Shown in pieces: positions 1 through 9,665 of a DNA stretch of 64,000 nt; the first letter of the stretch is position 1, and each line of letters begins with the position of its first letter. The translations under genes were made by a program, and so were the position numbers. This stretch comes from Amaurobius ferox (lineage: Eukaryota > Arthropoda > Arachnida > Araneae > Amaurobiidae). The stretch covers positions 32,459,984-32,523,983 of the forward strand of contig OX578155.1 of NCBI GenBank assembly GCA_951213105.1. The letters run 5' to 3'. The notes under the pieces were generated by a model. The model saw nothing but the letters and a program-made list of their open reading frames with translations, was not told where the DNA came from and searched no databases.

Positions 1-550
1 GGAATTCAAAGATTTTGTATCCAGAAGCAACATAAAATAAGTCGTGAAAGCAATTCAGCACCTCATCCTTTTCCTTATTAGTAGCAAAGTAATAACCGAT
101 ATGTGATCCTAAGTATATACTACTTGCAATTAGTGAAATTTAAACAACATAAATTGTAAATACTTTGAGGATATTTAATAGTAAATAATCAATTGTGTGA
201 ATTTACAGCAGAGGCTAGTGTATTGAAAAAATAACAAGATCCACCACCCCTTTCCTTTCTTTGTAAAGCAGCACTTAGAACTCCTCTATTGCCACTACTC
301 ATCTTTCCTCTATTTGGAAAGCAGTACTCGTGCGTTTGTAGTGAGATTAATAAGATATAAATTAACTAGGAGACATTATACGACTATAAATAAATTAAAA
401 TGGAGACTTTGCGTCATAATTGAAGTAATTTTGGTTCTTTGGAGATTCGAAAGAAATTGTATTCTTATAATGTCTGTCTGGAATAGGCGACGCCTCTCTC
501 TACTTCTTCCCTGTTAGACTGGTTAATTAGCTTACACAGATAACTTTCGT
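1..550. other. AT-rich spacer, left part of the unit; no gene seen
   Basis: Nothing here reads as a gene. The only internal structure is a 25-bp imperfect direct duplication, at 251 and 304, built around TTTCCT...AAAGCAG.ACT. A 67-codon frame at 314-517 has no ATG start (it opens at TTG) and no recognisable composition. The same stretch recurs at the start of all 14 units. Confidence 0.6.
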
Positions 551-1207
551 CTTAATTATAGATTTTGAATTTATAGTAATATTCCCATCTAACTCCCTTG
601 ATTTCCTCTACAATTCAAATTTGCAGTTATATGTCTAGTTTGAGAATTTCAAGTTAATTCCACTGTGTTCAATATCGTAAACCACACCTACTTCTGAATT
701 TGTTACCGATAGATTCCGATTTGCGTGTAAACTCACGACATTTTAAGAGAATTTTTCATTAATTTCTCAATACTTAATTATAGGTTTTTAATTTAGAGTA
801 CTATTCCCATCTAATTCTCTTGATTTCCACTGAAATCAACTTTGCAGTTATATGTCTAGTTTGAGATATTTCATGTTAATTCCACTGTGTGCAATATCGT
901 AAACCACACCTACTTCAGAATATATTACCGACAGATTCCGATTTGCGGGTAAACTCAGGAAATTTTAAGATAAATTTTCATTAATTTCTCAATACTTATT
1001 ATAGATATTGAATTTATAGTACTATTCCCATCTAATTCCCTTGATTTCCTCTGAAATCAACTTTGCAGTTATATGTCTAGTTTGAGAATTTCATGTTAAT
1101 TCCACTGTGTGCAATATCGTAAACCACACCTTCTTCTGAATATATTCCCGACAGATTCCGATTTGCGTGTAAACCCAGGAAATTTTAGGATAATTTTTCA
1201 TTAATTC
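551..1207 (+). repeat. Three tandem 222-bp subrepeats
   Basis: Subrepeats run 551-772, 773-994 and 995-1207 (the last slightly short). Each has the same order of landmarks: TTATAG, ATTCCCATCTAA, CTTGATTTCC, TTTGCAGTTATATGTCTAG, TTAATTCCACTGTG, CAATATCGTAAACCACACC, AGATTCCGATTTGCG and TTCATTAATT. They differ from each other far more than the same subrepeat differs between units, so the triplication is older than the current homogenised array. No gene is visible in them. The block starts at 5382, 10216, 15050, 19884, 24718, 29552, 34386, 39220, 44054, 48885, 53716 and 58547, and again at 63382, where the window edge cuts it. Confidence 0.93.
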
Positions 1208-1287
1208 CAATTTCATTACTTCTAATATGGTGAAAATTTTATTATTGTGCGAGGAAAATTCTTTTGTTTAATAATGTGTCGGATTTA

Positions 1288-1497
1288 ATGGGAACTGGTT
1301 CGATTCCAAGAATGGTTAATGATACTGTTGACATGGATGAGCAGACAAATGGGGGTCCACCCAAGTTGTGATTTGGGATCACCCAAATTAGAGAAGCCAA
1401 CAATATATTTGAGGAATCATTGAAGAATGGATCTGGGGATTTTATCGATAAAGTATTTCTTTCTAACTTATTAACAGTTAGAATTCAAATGTTTTAA
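1288..1497 (+). pseudogene. Coding-like frame interrupted by one TGA (unrecognised)
   Basis: From ATG at 1288 a frame runs to TAA at 1495-1497, broken only by TGA at 1369-1371. The first part reads MGTGSIPRMVNDTVDMDEQ and onward to ...GGPPKL. After the TGA come FGITQIREANNIFEESLKN and onward to ...FIDKVF. The mixture of acidic, amide and hydrophobic residues looks more like protein than the surrounding AT-rich DNA does, so this may be a decayed exon or gene fragment. The TGA is in every copy, and unit 2 has one Asn to Thr change. I do not recognise the product. Chance is a real alternative for a frame this short. Equivalent frames start 1,287 bp into every complete unit (6119, 10953 and so on). 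Confidence 0.25.
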
Positions 1498-1499
1498 AA

Positions 1500-2755
1500 A
1501 AGACCAGTTTTAAAGATTGAAAATAGAGTGCTCAAATGAACGAAAAAAAAAACTGTATTAAAATACACAGCTCACTTAGACTTTTGTTTTCCACATTTTC
1601 GCGGAGAAATAGAATAAAACCTTTGTTGGAAATTGTCCGTTAAAAATATGAATTTAATTTACTTGATACAATGTTTTCATATTTGAAAATTCTGTTTGCT
1701 ATTTAAGAATGTATAACTTATTGTTTATTTTGCATAAAATAAACGTAAATTTTACAAAAATTAATGAAATTCTAAATTGATTGTTAAGAATTACGCGTAA
1801 TTATTTTTAATATATAAATATTTATATAGAAATTGGAGCTTATTATATTAAATCAAATTAATGAATTTACATGGAGGATGTAAAACTCAATAAAACTTTG
1901 TTTTTACTTTTAAAAAAAGCGCAATTACTCAAGAAAATAAAAGTATCATCGTCTTGCATGAAACTTTACGGTTTCAATTATGAAGATTGCAAGAAAAAAG
2001 GGATTTCCAGTTTTATTCATTAAAAAGCTACATACTTTACTACTAACTTTATCAATAGACATTTATAGAGTGAAACATATTTAATACATGAAAGATTTAA
2101 TACATTGTTATGAACAATTTAAACAGATGACAACCGACACAGAAATAAATCAAAGTATTTAATTTATCCTTCGTTTCTTACTTTTATTTCACGCTTATTC
2201 CACTGTCAAACCATATTCAAACATCTCTCATTTGACATTTGATGTAAAAAATCAGATAAACAAAATTGTCATTCCAGTTGACTACTTATGTTAGTCTTTA
2301 GTAAAAAATACCTTATAATAATCAGTTTAAAAATGTGTTGCCGATAATATCCTCGATTTGATATCAACCTCCAATAGAAATTTGTATTCAGTGAACGACG
2401 AAAATTAGACTTCTTGTAGCGGCGAATAATCAGTTAATCACTTGCAGCAAAATATTTAAATCGTTGGACATCTAATTAAGGGATTCACGTTCAAATTTTC
2501 TCAAATAGCGTAGTATTCTACTCCTCAATTTATATGCATTTTGATGTGGTGCTTTATCTGGGAATGTAACAGATTTTAATCTCCATTTCATAAAATTGAG
2601 ATGGTGGAGGGACAGATCTGCTACGAAAATAAGGAAAATTACAGAATAAAGTGTGCTTGACAGATTAAGTCCGCCAAGTTCTAGAATAGAAATGTAAAAC
2701 AAACTAATATACTTCTCGAAAATAGATCAGTGCGGAATAAAAATACGATACAAAT
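1500..2755. other. Very AT-rich spacer upstream of U1; no gene seen
   Basis: This 1.25-kb stretch has many A and T runs, including a run of 9-10 A near 1542 whose length varies in unit 13. It also holds the CAT insertion/deletion site after 1970. A 76-codon minus-strand frame (2472-2702) opens at TTG, and in unit 13 a 2-bp insertion (near 60690) brings a stop into it within eight codons, so I do not call it a gene. A distal snRNA enhancer could lie here, but I could not identify one. Confidence 0.55.
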
Positions 2756-2758
2756 TTA

Positions 2759-2797
2759 TACCACTATTAGAAATTAAGATTTTACAATATATAAATA
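2759..2797 (+). promoter_or_regulatory. Candidate U1 promoter: PSE-like element plus TATA-like stretch
   Basis: Measured from the U1 5' end, a 20-bp element at -57 to -38 (2759-2778, TACCACTATTAGAAATTAAG) lies where animal snRNA genes carry their proximal sequence element. It shares the ACC...A....AAA pattern with the vertebrate PSE, but it is not a close match to it or to the Drosophila PSEA as I know them. A TATAAATA lies at 2790-2797 (-26 to -19). The flanking DNA is so AT-rich that the TATA match has little weight. Equivalent elements start at 7593, 12427, 17261, 22095, 26929, 31763, 36597, 41431, 46262, 51093, 55924 and 60759. Unit 3 differs inside the 3' part of this block. Confidence 0.35.
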
Positions 2798-2815
2798 AAT
2801 AACAGACGTTTTAAC

Positions 2816-2975
2816 ATACTTACCTGGCACTGGGAACAGCCTTGATCACCAAGGAGGCTTCCCCGAGTTGAGGCCTCTCATTGCACACCGAGGGGTTGAC
2901 GCTCGCCACATTCGCAAATTGCGATTGATTGGGGTGCATAATTTTTGGTAGTGGGACTGCGTTCGCGCCGTCCCA
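2816..2975 (+). ncRNA. U1: U1 spliceosomal snRNA (unit 1)
   Basis: U1 snRNA is the RNA core of the U1 snRNP, which base-pairs with pre-mRNA 5' splice sites in the nucleus. The gene begins with ATACTTACCTG, the conserved splice-site-pairing end. Stem-loop I spans about 2832-2863. Stem-loop II has the stem CCTCTC/GAGGGG (2874-2879 with 2890-2895) closing a loop with ATTGCAC, the U1A protein site. Stem-loop III lies around 2911-2924. The Sm site AATTTTTGG is at 2940-2948. Stem-loop IV is TGGGAC with GTCCCA around GCGTTCGCGC, ending at 2975. Its length of about 160 nt matches animal U1 (about 164). A 3' box follows. One oddity: C at 2850 replaces the G normally found in the U1-70K loop (GATCACGAAGG), giving CCTTG-ATCAC-CAAGG. 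The exact 3' end is inferred from the terminal stem. Confidence 0.95.
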
Positions 2976-2978
2976 TAT

Positions 2979-2992
2979 GCTTTAATAATAGA
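2979..2992 (+). terminator. snRNA 3' box (3'-end formation signal)
   Basis: GCTTTAATAATAGA begins 4 nt after the U1 3' end. It fits the metazoan snRNA 3' box (GTTT, 0-3 N, AAARNNAGA; human U1 GTTTCAAAAGTAGA) apart from an initial CTTT and one T in the A run. In animals the Integrator complex uses this element to cleave Pol II snRNA precursors. Equivalent boxes start at 7813, 12647, 17481, 22315, 27149, 31983, 36817, 41651, 46482, 51313, 56144 and 60979. I saw no variant of it in any copy. Confidence 0.7.
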
Positions 2993-3101
2993 CGAATAAT
3001 TATTTCTTAGTAATGGGCTGATATTTTACAGGAGACCAACTGATTTTATTTGGGGCTCTAACCATTCGCTCGGCTGGCGCCGTCAAACGAGACAGGAACA
3101 A

Positions 3102-3335
3102 ATGTGCCTCAAGTCGACACACCCAAGAGCACTTATCAGGTTTAAATGGCAACTATGGCATGGGAGTTCTGAAAAGTGCACCACTTCGGGTACTGCCCAT
3201 TTGCTAGGACCTATTATTTGTCAGAAACAGAGGGTGCTGGCTCCCTGCACAAACCTGGTCCGCAGGCTCGATAATATTCCTTTGGTGACATCATCCGGAC
3301 ATAGGTTGAGTCAGTATCCATTTCTCGGAAACTGA
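3102..3335 (+). other. 77-codon ATG-initiated open frame (unrecognised, doubtful)
   Basis: An ATG preceded by ACAA opens a 77-codon frame beginning MCLKSTHPRALIRF. It is present in all 13 complete units with few changes: Asn to Lys and Cys to Val in unit 1, and Gly to Phe in unit 13. It overlaps a 73-codon frame on the opposite strand (3214-3435). I see no signal peptide, membrane segment or known motif. In unit 1, unlike other copies, two of the codons differ, which shows no selective pattern. It could be a real small protein, the 5' exon of the tentative spliced gene downstream, or chance in a less AT-rich stretch. Confidence 0.15.
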
Positions 3336-4344
3336 GAGACTTTGGAAGTGAGCAGGGCCGAGATCGTGAGTGACCGCAGGTCCTCGTAAATTTTATAAAT
3401 TCAAGGGTGGCAAATTTGATCAACTTGTGGGCCACGCAGCTGGCTGGGTGGAATAGATATTGTATTTACAATCTTCAGCCCTAAAGTTTATTTTTGCTAC
3501 GCCTCCATGTCATGATAGTGATGCAGAGCTTGTGTTCAATCAGTTCAGATTTTCTACGAACTCTTTTTGCTTGGATAAGTTTGCTTTACAGGATTTTTCA
3601 CGGGGATTGTCTTAACGGTCTTTACGGCTGTCTCAGCTAATGGATTCTCGCAGGTTTGACAACTCTCGAGGGAGAAGGAACTAGAGTATTCTTAGTTGAG
3701 GAATCTTCGTGTTCATTTGGTAAAGCAGAGGCTTGATTTTTTGGAATGGCGCATTTTCTGTGTTGATTGCCTTCCTCGCACGCCTTTAGTCTCTTGCTGA
3801 AGCAGTGAAGAGAGTTGTTCCCATCGGGAACACGGTAGATTGTACCATTGTCCTGTGGATTATCCGTAAGTTGTCAATTTTTCGGGTCCATTCTCGATTG
3901 TGTTTGGACGTTCACTCTGAGTTTGGTTGGGAGAGAGTTTTCACTTTCTCTCTTCATTCCTCTTTGCTCTCCTTCTTTAGGGACCTCCATCTGCGCCCCG
4001 GTCGAGATGCGTCCACTGTTTCAATATGACAATCTGGAGTCCATTGAACACCGGTTAAGTGCCTTTGAAACACGACAACCCTGCATTCGTTGTAAGCGAG
4101 ATTTTTACGAGCAACAAAAATGCATACCCTTCAACCTCGTTTTCAGCTGAGCTTCAGAAAGCAGGCAGGTGGTGTTGTTACGCAATTTATTAAGGATCTG
4201 TCGTCGACTCATGAAACAAAGACTCATCCGGAAGCATTACTTCAAGAAATTCCAAGTTCGGCTACAGATGAAGATGTATTACTAATTTGCATAATTTCAA
4301 AACTAAGTCGAGTAATGGAAAATAATTTGTTAATTACCGTTTAA
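3305..4344 (+). other. Tentative five-exon spliced gene downstream of U1 (unrecognised product)
   Basis: Splice-like signals allow one continuous frame through five segments: A 3305-3365, B 3654-3719, C 3806-3865, D 3981-4091, E 4169-4344. Together they are 474 nt, or 157 residues plus TAA at 4342-4344. Donors are GTGAGT (3366), GTAAAG (3720), GTAAGT (3866) and GTAAGC (4092). The strongest intron is 3866-3980: consensus donor, then a long pyrimidine tract ending CTTCTTTAG. Frames agree at all four joins, but I chose the acceptors at 3805 and 4168 partly to keep the frame, so that agreement is weak support. No start codon is found in A, so the 5' end is open; an ATG frame at 3102-3335 lies just upstream in another frame. 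Exon D reads MRPLFQYDNLESIEHRLSAF after its Met. No family is recognised. Other copies end at 9178, 14012, 18846, 23680, 28514, 33348, 38182, 43016, 47847, 52678, 57509 and 62344. Confidence 0.3.
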
Positions 4345-4831
4345 AACATCAAATTTTTAAAGTGTAGCCCGCTTAGTGACTTAAGAGCGTTAAATTAAAT
4401 AAATTAACTCGTAATTGATAGAATTTATAGCCAGACGCTACCCAAAAATCTTAGGAACCAATTTAATGTAAATACCTTTTCATACCCGAGTCCTTAGAGC
4501 AATTTCGCTATGCACGTGTACTGGCTTTTTCAAACGCCCAATTAAAACCCAATTCTTGCAATAAAGATTAACTAATCTGCTGGCTCAAACTAATTAACGA
4601 AGGTAATACCCCAGGCAACCAAGATTTAGTCTGGATTAATCTAATTAATACGGATTAAGGAAGATTAATAAATGCATTCGCTGCAGCCATTTAAGCAGTG
4701 CAAGTCCAGGTCGCCAATTCAATGTGGAACTCATAAAATCGTATTTAAATTGGTAAATTCGTTCTAATTTATTACAGTACCGTAATTCACTTTAAAGTAA
4801 GGAAATAAAGATCTAATTTATAGATATAACA
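4345..4831. other. AT-rich tail of the unit; poly(A)-signal-like motifs, GATTAA cluster
   Basis: No open frame of note is present. AATAAA motifs occur at 4398-4403, near 4560 and near 4803. The first lies about 55 bp past the last stop of the tentative spliced gene and could serve as its poly(A) signal. Between about 4566 and 4675 there are four plus-strand GATTAA motifs and several TAATTAA or TAATC sequences, the kind of sites homeodomain proteins bind. In DNA this AT-rich such matches can be chance. Confidence 0.35.
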
Positions 4832-7800
4832 GGAATTCAAAGATTTTGTATCCAGAAGCAACATAAAATAAGTCGTGAAAGCAATTCAGCACCTCATCCT
4901 TTTCCTTATTAGTAGCAAAGTAATAACCGATATGTGATCCTAAGTATATACTACTTGCAATTAGTGAAATTTAAACAACATAAATTGTAAATACTTTGAG
5001 GATATTTAATAGTAAATAATCAATTGTGTGAATTTACAGCAGAGGCTAGTGTATTGAAAAAATAACAAGATCCACCACCCCTTTCCTTTCTTTGTAAAGC
5101 AGCACTTAGAACTCCTCTATTGCCACTACTCATCTTTCCTCTATTTGGAAAGCAGTACTCGTGCGTTTGTAGTGAGATTAATAAGATATAAATTAACTAG
5201 GAGACATTATACGACTATAAATAAATTAAAATGGAGACTTTGCGTCATAATTGAAGTAATTTTGGTTCTTTGGAGATTCGAAAGAAATTGTATTCTTATA
5301 ATGTCTGTCTGGAATAGGCGACGCCTCTCTCTACTTCTTCCCTGTTAGACTGGTTAATTAGCTTACACAGATAACTTTCGTCTTAATTATAGATTTTGAA
5401 TTTATAGTAATATTCCCATCTAACTCCCTTGATTTCCTCTACAATTCAAATTTGCAGTTATATGTCTAGTTTGAGAATTTCAAGTTAATTCCACTGTGTT
5501 CAATATCGTAAACCACACCTACTTCTGAATTTGTTACCGATAGATTCCGATTTGCGTGTAAACTCACGACATTTTAAGAGAATTTTTCATTAATTTCTCA
5601 ATACTTAATTATAGGTTTTTAATTTAGAGTACTATTCCCATCTAATTCTCTTGATTTCCACTGAAATCAACTTTGCAGTTATATGTCTAGTTTGAGATAT
5701 TTCATGTTAATTCCACTGTGTGCAATATCGTAAACCACACCTACTTCAGAATATATTACCGACAGATTCCGATTTGCGGGTAAACTCAGGAAATTTTAAG
5801 ATAAATTTTCATTAATTTCTCAATACTTATTATAGATATTGAATTTATAGTACTATTCCCATCTAATTCCCTTGATTTCCTCTGAAATCAACTTTGCAGT
5901 TATATGTCTAGTTTGAGAATTTCATGTTAATTCCACTGTGTGCAATATCGTAAACCACACCTTCTTCTGAATATATTCCCGACAGATTCCGATTTGCGTG
6001 TAAACCCAGGAAATTTTAGGAGAATTTTTCATTAATTCCAATTTCATTACTTCTAATATGGTGAAAATTTTATTATTGTGCGAGGAAAATTCTTTTGTTT
6101 AATAATGTGTCGGATTTAATGGGAACTGGTTCGATTCCAAGAATGGTTAATGATACTGTTGACATGGATGAGCAGACAAATGGGGGTCCACCCAAGTTGT
6201 GATTTGGGATCACCCAAATTAGAGAAGCCAACACTATATTTGAGGAATCATTGAAGAATGGATCTGGGGATTTTATCGATAAAGTATTTCTTTCTAACTT
6301 ATTAACAGTTAGAATTCAAATGTTTTAAAAAAGACCAGTTTTAAAGATTGAAAATAGAGTGCTCAAATGAACGAAAAAAAAAACTGTATTAAAATACACA
6401 GCTCACTTAGACTTTTGTTTTCCACATTTTCGCGGAGAAATAGATTAAAACCTTTGTTGGAAATTGTCCGTTAAAAATATGAATTTAATTTACGTGATAC
6501 AATGTTTTCATATTTGAAAATTCTGTTTGCTATTTAAGAATGTATAACTTATTGTTTATTTTGCATAAAATAAACGTAAATTTTACAAAAATTAATGAAA
6601 TTCTAAATTGATTGTTAAGAATTACGAGTAATTATTTTTAATATATAAATATTTATATAGAAATTGGAGCTTATTATATTAAATCAAATTAATGAATTTA
6701 CATGGAGGATGTAAAACTCAATAAAACTTTGTTTTTACTTTTAAAAAAAGCGCAATTACTCAAGAAAATAAAAGTATCATCGTCTTGCATGAAACTTTAC
6801 GCATGTTTCAATTATGAAGATTGCAAGAAAAAAGGGATTTCCAGTTTTATTCATTAAAAAGCTACATACTTTACTACTAACTTTATCAATAGACATTTAT
6901 AGAGTGAAACATATTTAATACATGAAAGATTTAATACATTGTTATGAACAATTTAAACAGATGACAACCGACACAGAAATAAATCAAAGTATTTAATTTA
7001 TCCTTCGTTTCTTACTTTTATTTCACGCTTATTCCACTGTCAAACCATATTCAAACATCTCTCATTTGACATTTGATGTAAAAAATCAGATAAACAAAAT
7101 TGTCATTCCAGTTGACTACTTATGTTAGTCTTTAGTAAAAAATACCTTATAATAATCAGTTTAAAAATGTGTTGCCGATAATATCCTCGATTTGATATCA
7201 ACCTCCAATAGAAATTTGTATTCAGTGAACGACGAAAATTAGACTTCTTGTAGCGGCGAATAATCAGTTAATCACTTGCAGCAAAATATTTAAATCGTTG
7301 GACATCTAATTAAGGGATTCACGTTCAAATTTTCTCAAATAGCGTAGTATTCTACTCCTCAATTTATGGGCATTTTGATGTGGTGCTTTATCTGGGAATG
7401 TAACAGATTTTAATCTCCATTTCATAAAATTGAGATGGTTGAGGGACAGATCTGCTACGAAAATAAGGAAAATTACAGAATAAAGTGTGCTTGACAGATT
7501 AAGTCCGCCAAGTTCTAGAATAGAAATGTAAAACAAACTAATATACTTCTGGAAAATAGATCAGTGCGGAATAAAAATACGATACAAATTTATACCACTA
7601 TTAGAAATTAAGATTTTACAATATATAAATAAATAACAGACGTTTTAACATACTTACCTGGCACTGGGAACAGCCTTGATCACCAAGGAGGCTTCCCCGA
7701 GTTGAGGCCTCTCATTGCACACCGAGGGGTTGACTCTCGCCACATTCGCAAATTGCGATTGATTGGGGTGCATAATTTTTGGTAGTGGGACTGCGTTCGC

Positions 7801-9665
7801 GCCGTCCCATATGCTTTAATAATAGACGAATAATTATTTCTTAGTAATGGGCTGATATTTTACAGGAGACCAACTGATTTTATTTGGGGCTCTAACCATT
7901 CGCTCGGCTGGCGCCGTCAAACGAGACAGGAACAAATGTGCCTCAAGTCGACACACCCAAGAGCACTTATCAGGTTTAACTGGCAACTATGGCATGGGAG
8001 TTCTGAAAAGTGCACCACTTCGGGTACTGCCCATTTGCTAGGACCTATTATTTGTCAGAAACAGAGGGTGCTGGCTCCCTGCACAAACCTGTGCCGCAGG
8101 CTCGATAATATTCCTTTGGTGACATCATCCGGACATAGGTTGAGTCAGTATCCATTTCTCGGAAACTGAGAGACTTTGGAAGTGAGCAGGGCCGAGATCG
8201 TGAGTGACCGCAGGTCCTCGTAAATTTTATAAATTCAAGGGTGGCAAATTTGATCAACTTGTGGGCCACGCAGCTGGCTGGGTGGAATAGATATTGTATT
8301 TACAATCTTCAGCCCTAAAGTTTATTTTTGCTACGCCTCCATGTCATGATAGTGATGCAGAGCTTGTGTTCAATCAGTTCAGATTTTCTACGAACTCTTT
8401 TTGCTTGGATAAGTTTGCTTTACAGGATTTTTCACGGGGATTGTCTTAACGGTCTTTACGGCTGTCTCAGCTAATGGATTCTCGCAGGTTTGACAACTCT
8501 CGAGGGAGAAGGAACTAGAGTATTCTTAGTTGAGGAATCTTCGTGTTCATTTGGTAAAGCAGAGGCTTGATTTTTTGGAATGGCGCATTTTCTGTGTTGA
8601 TTGCCTTCCTCGCACGCCTTTAGTCTCTTGCTGAAGCAGTGAAGAGAGTTGTTCCCATCGGGAACACGGTAGATTGTACCATTGTCCTGTGGATTATCCG
8701 TAAGTTGTCAATTTTTCGGGTCCATTCTCGATTGTGTTTGGACGTTCACTCTGAGTTTGGTTGGGAGAGAGTTTTCACTTTCTCTCTTCATTCCTCTTTG
8801 CTCTCCTTCTTTAGGGACCTCCATCTGCGCCCCGGTCGAGATGCGTCCACTGTTTCAATATGACAATCTGGAGTCCATTGAACACCGGTTAAGTGCCTTT
8901 GAAACACGACAACCCTGCATTCGTTGTAAGCGAGATTTTTACGAGCAACAAAAATGCATACCCTTCAACCTCGTTTTCAGCTGAGCTTCAGAAAGCAGGC
9001 AGGTGGTGTTGTTACGCAATTTATTAAGGATCTGTCGTCGACTCATGAAACAAAGACTCATCCGGAAGCATTACTTCAAGAAATTCCAAGTTCGGCTACA
9101 GATGAAGATGTATTGCTAATTTGCATAATTTCAAAACTAAGTCGAGTAATGGAAAATAATTTGTTAATTACCGTTTAAAACATCAAATTTTTAAAGTGTA
9201 GCCCGCTTAGTGACTTAAGAGCGTTAAATTAAATAAATTAACTCGTAATTGATAGAATTTATAGCCAGACGCTACCCAAAAATCTTAGGAACCAATTTAA
9301 TGTAAATACCTTTTCATACCCGAGTCCTTAGAGCAATTTCGCTATGCACGTGTACTGGCTTTTTCAAACGCCCAATTAAAACCCAATTCTTGCAATAAAG
9401 ATTAACTAATCTGCTGGCTCAAACTAATTAACGAAGGTAATACCGCAGGCAACCAAGATTTAGTCTGGATTAATCTAATTAATACGGATTAAGGAAGATT
9501 AATAAATGCATTCGCTGCAGCCATTTAAGCAGTGCAAGTCCAGGTCGCCAATTCAATGTGGAACTCATAAAATCGTATTTAAATTGGTAAATTCGTTCTA
9601 ATTTATTACAGTACCGTAATTCACTTTAAAGTAAGGAAATAAAGATCTAATTTATAGATATAACA
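4832..9665 (+). repeat. Array unit 2 (4,834 bp)
   Basis: Private variants include AGATTAAAAC near 6444 (others AGAATAAAAC), AACACTATAT near 6230 (others AACAATATAT) and a G to T inside the U1 gene at 7735. It carries the TATGGGCAT form near 7366, shared with units 3, 4, 11 and 12. Confidence 0.95.
7650..7809 (+). ncRNA. U1: U1 spliceosomal snRNA (unit 2, single-base variant)
   Basis: It differs from the common U1 of this array by G to T at 7735 (U1 nucleotide 86), in the short stretch between stem-loops II and III. The 5' end, both protein-binding loops, the Sm site and stem-loop IV are unchanged. Confidence 0.93.

Larger units (their letters stand above)
1..4831 (+). repeat. Array unit 1 (4,831 bp, CAT-less, most divergent on the left)
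   Basis: This copy has the most private variants of units 1 to 12: T at 1663 where others have G, C at 1796 where others have A, A at 3146 where others have C, GT at 3258-3259 where others have TG, and A at 4281 where others have G. It shares the CAT deletion with units 10 to 12, the sequence TACCCCAGG near 4608 with unit 3, and GGATAA near 1190 with unit 4. Confidence 0.95.

Noticed and set aside
314..517. 67-codon plus-strand frame repeated in every unit
   Set aside because: It opens at TTG rather than ATG, has no recognisable motif and sits in AT-rich spacer. Its recurrence only reflects the tandem repeat.
1230..1310. tRNA gene around the B-box match
   Set aside because: Only three of five T-arm base pairs can form, and no A-box, anticodon arm or acceptor stem is visible.
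2295..2310. Minus-strand TTTTACTAAAGA, as in the U5 snRNA invariant loop region
   Set aside because: The flanks cannot form the U5 stem (no matching AATCTTT arm), there is no U5-like Sm site or terminal hairpin downstream, and the 12-base match lies in AT-rich DNA.
2472..2702. 76-codon minus-strand frame upstream of U1
   Set aside because: It starts at TTG, in unit 13 a 2-bp insertion brings a stop into it within eight codons, and its residues change freely between copies. Copy-to-copy presence is explained by array identity.
3075..3100. TGGCGCCGTC as a retroelement primer-binding site
   Set aside because: Only the first seven bases fit a Lys-tRNA-type primer site, and no LTR, TG...CA termini or pol-like frame flanks it.
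3351..3383. AGCAGGGCCGAGATC segment reminiscent of 5S rRNA
   Set aside because: The order and surroundings do not match 5S rRNA, there are no internal Pol III control boxes in place and no T-run terminator. Only short word similarity is present.
3214..3435. 73-codon minus-strand frame opposite the tentative spliced gene
   Set aside because: It has no known motif and overlaps plus-strand frames. It is most likely a shadow of the less AT-rich segment.
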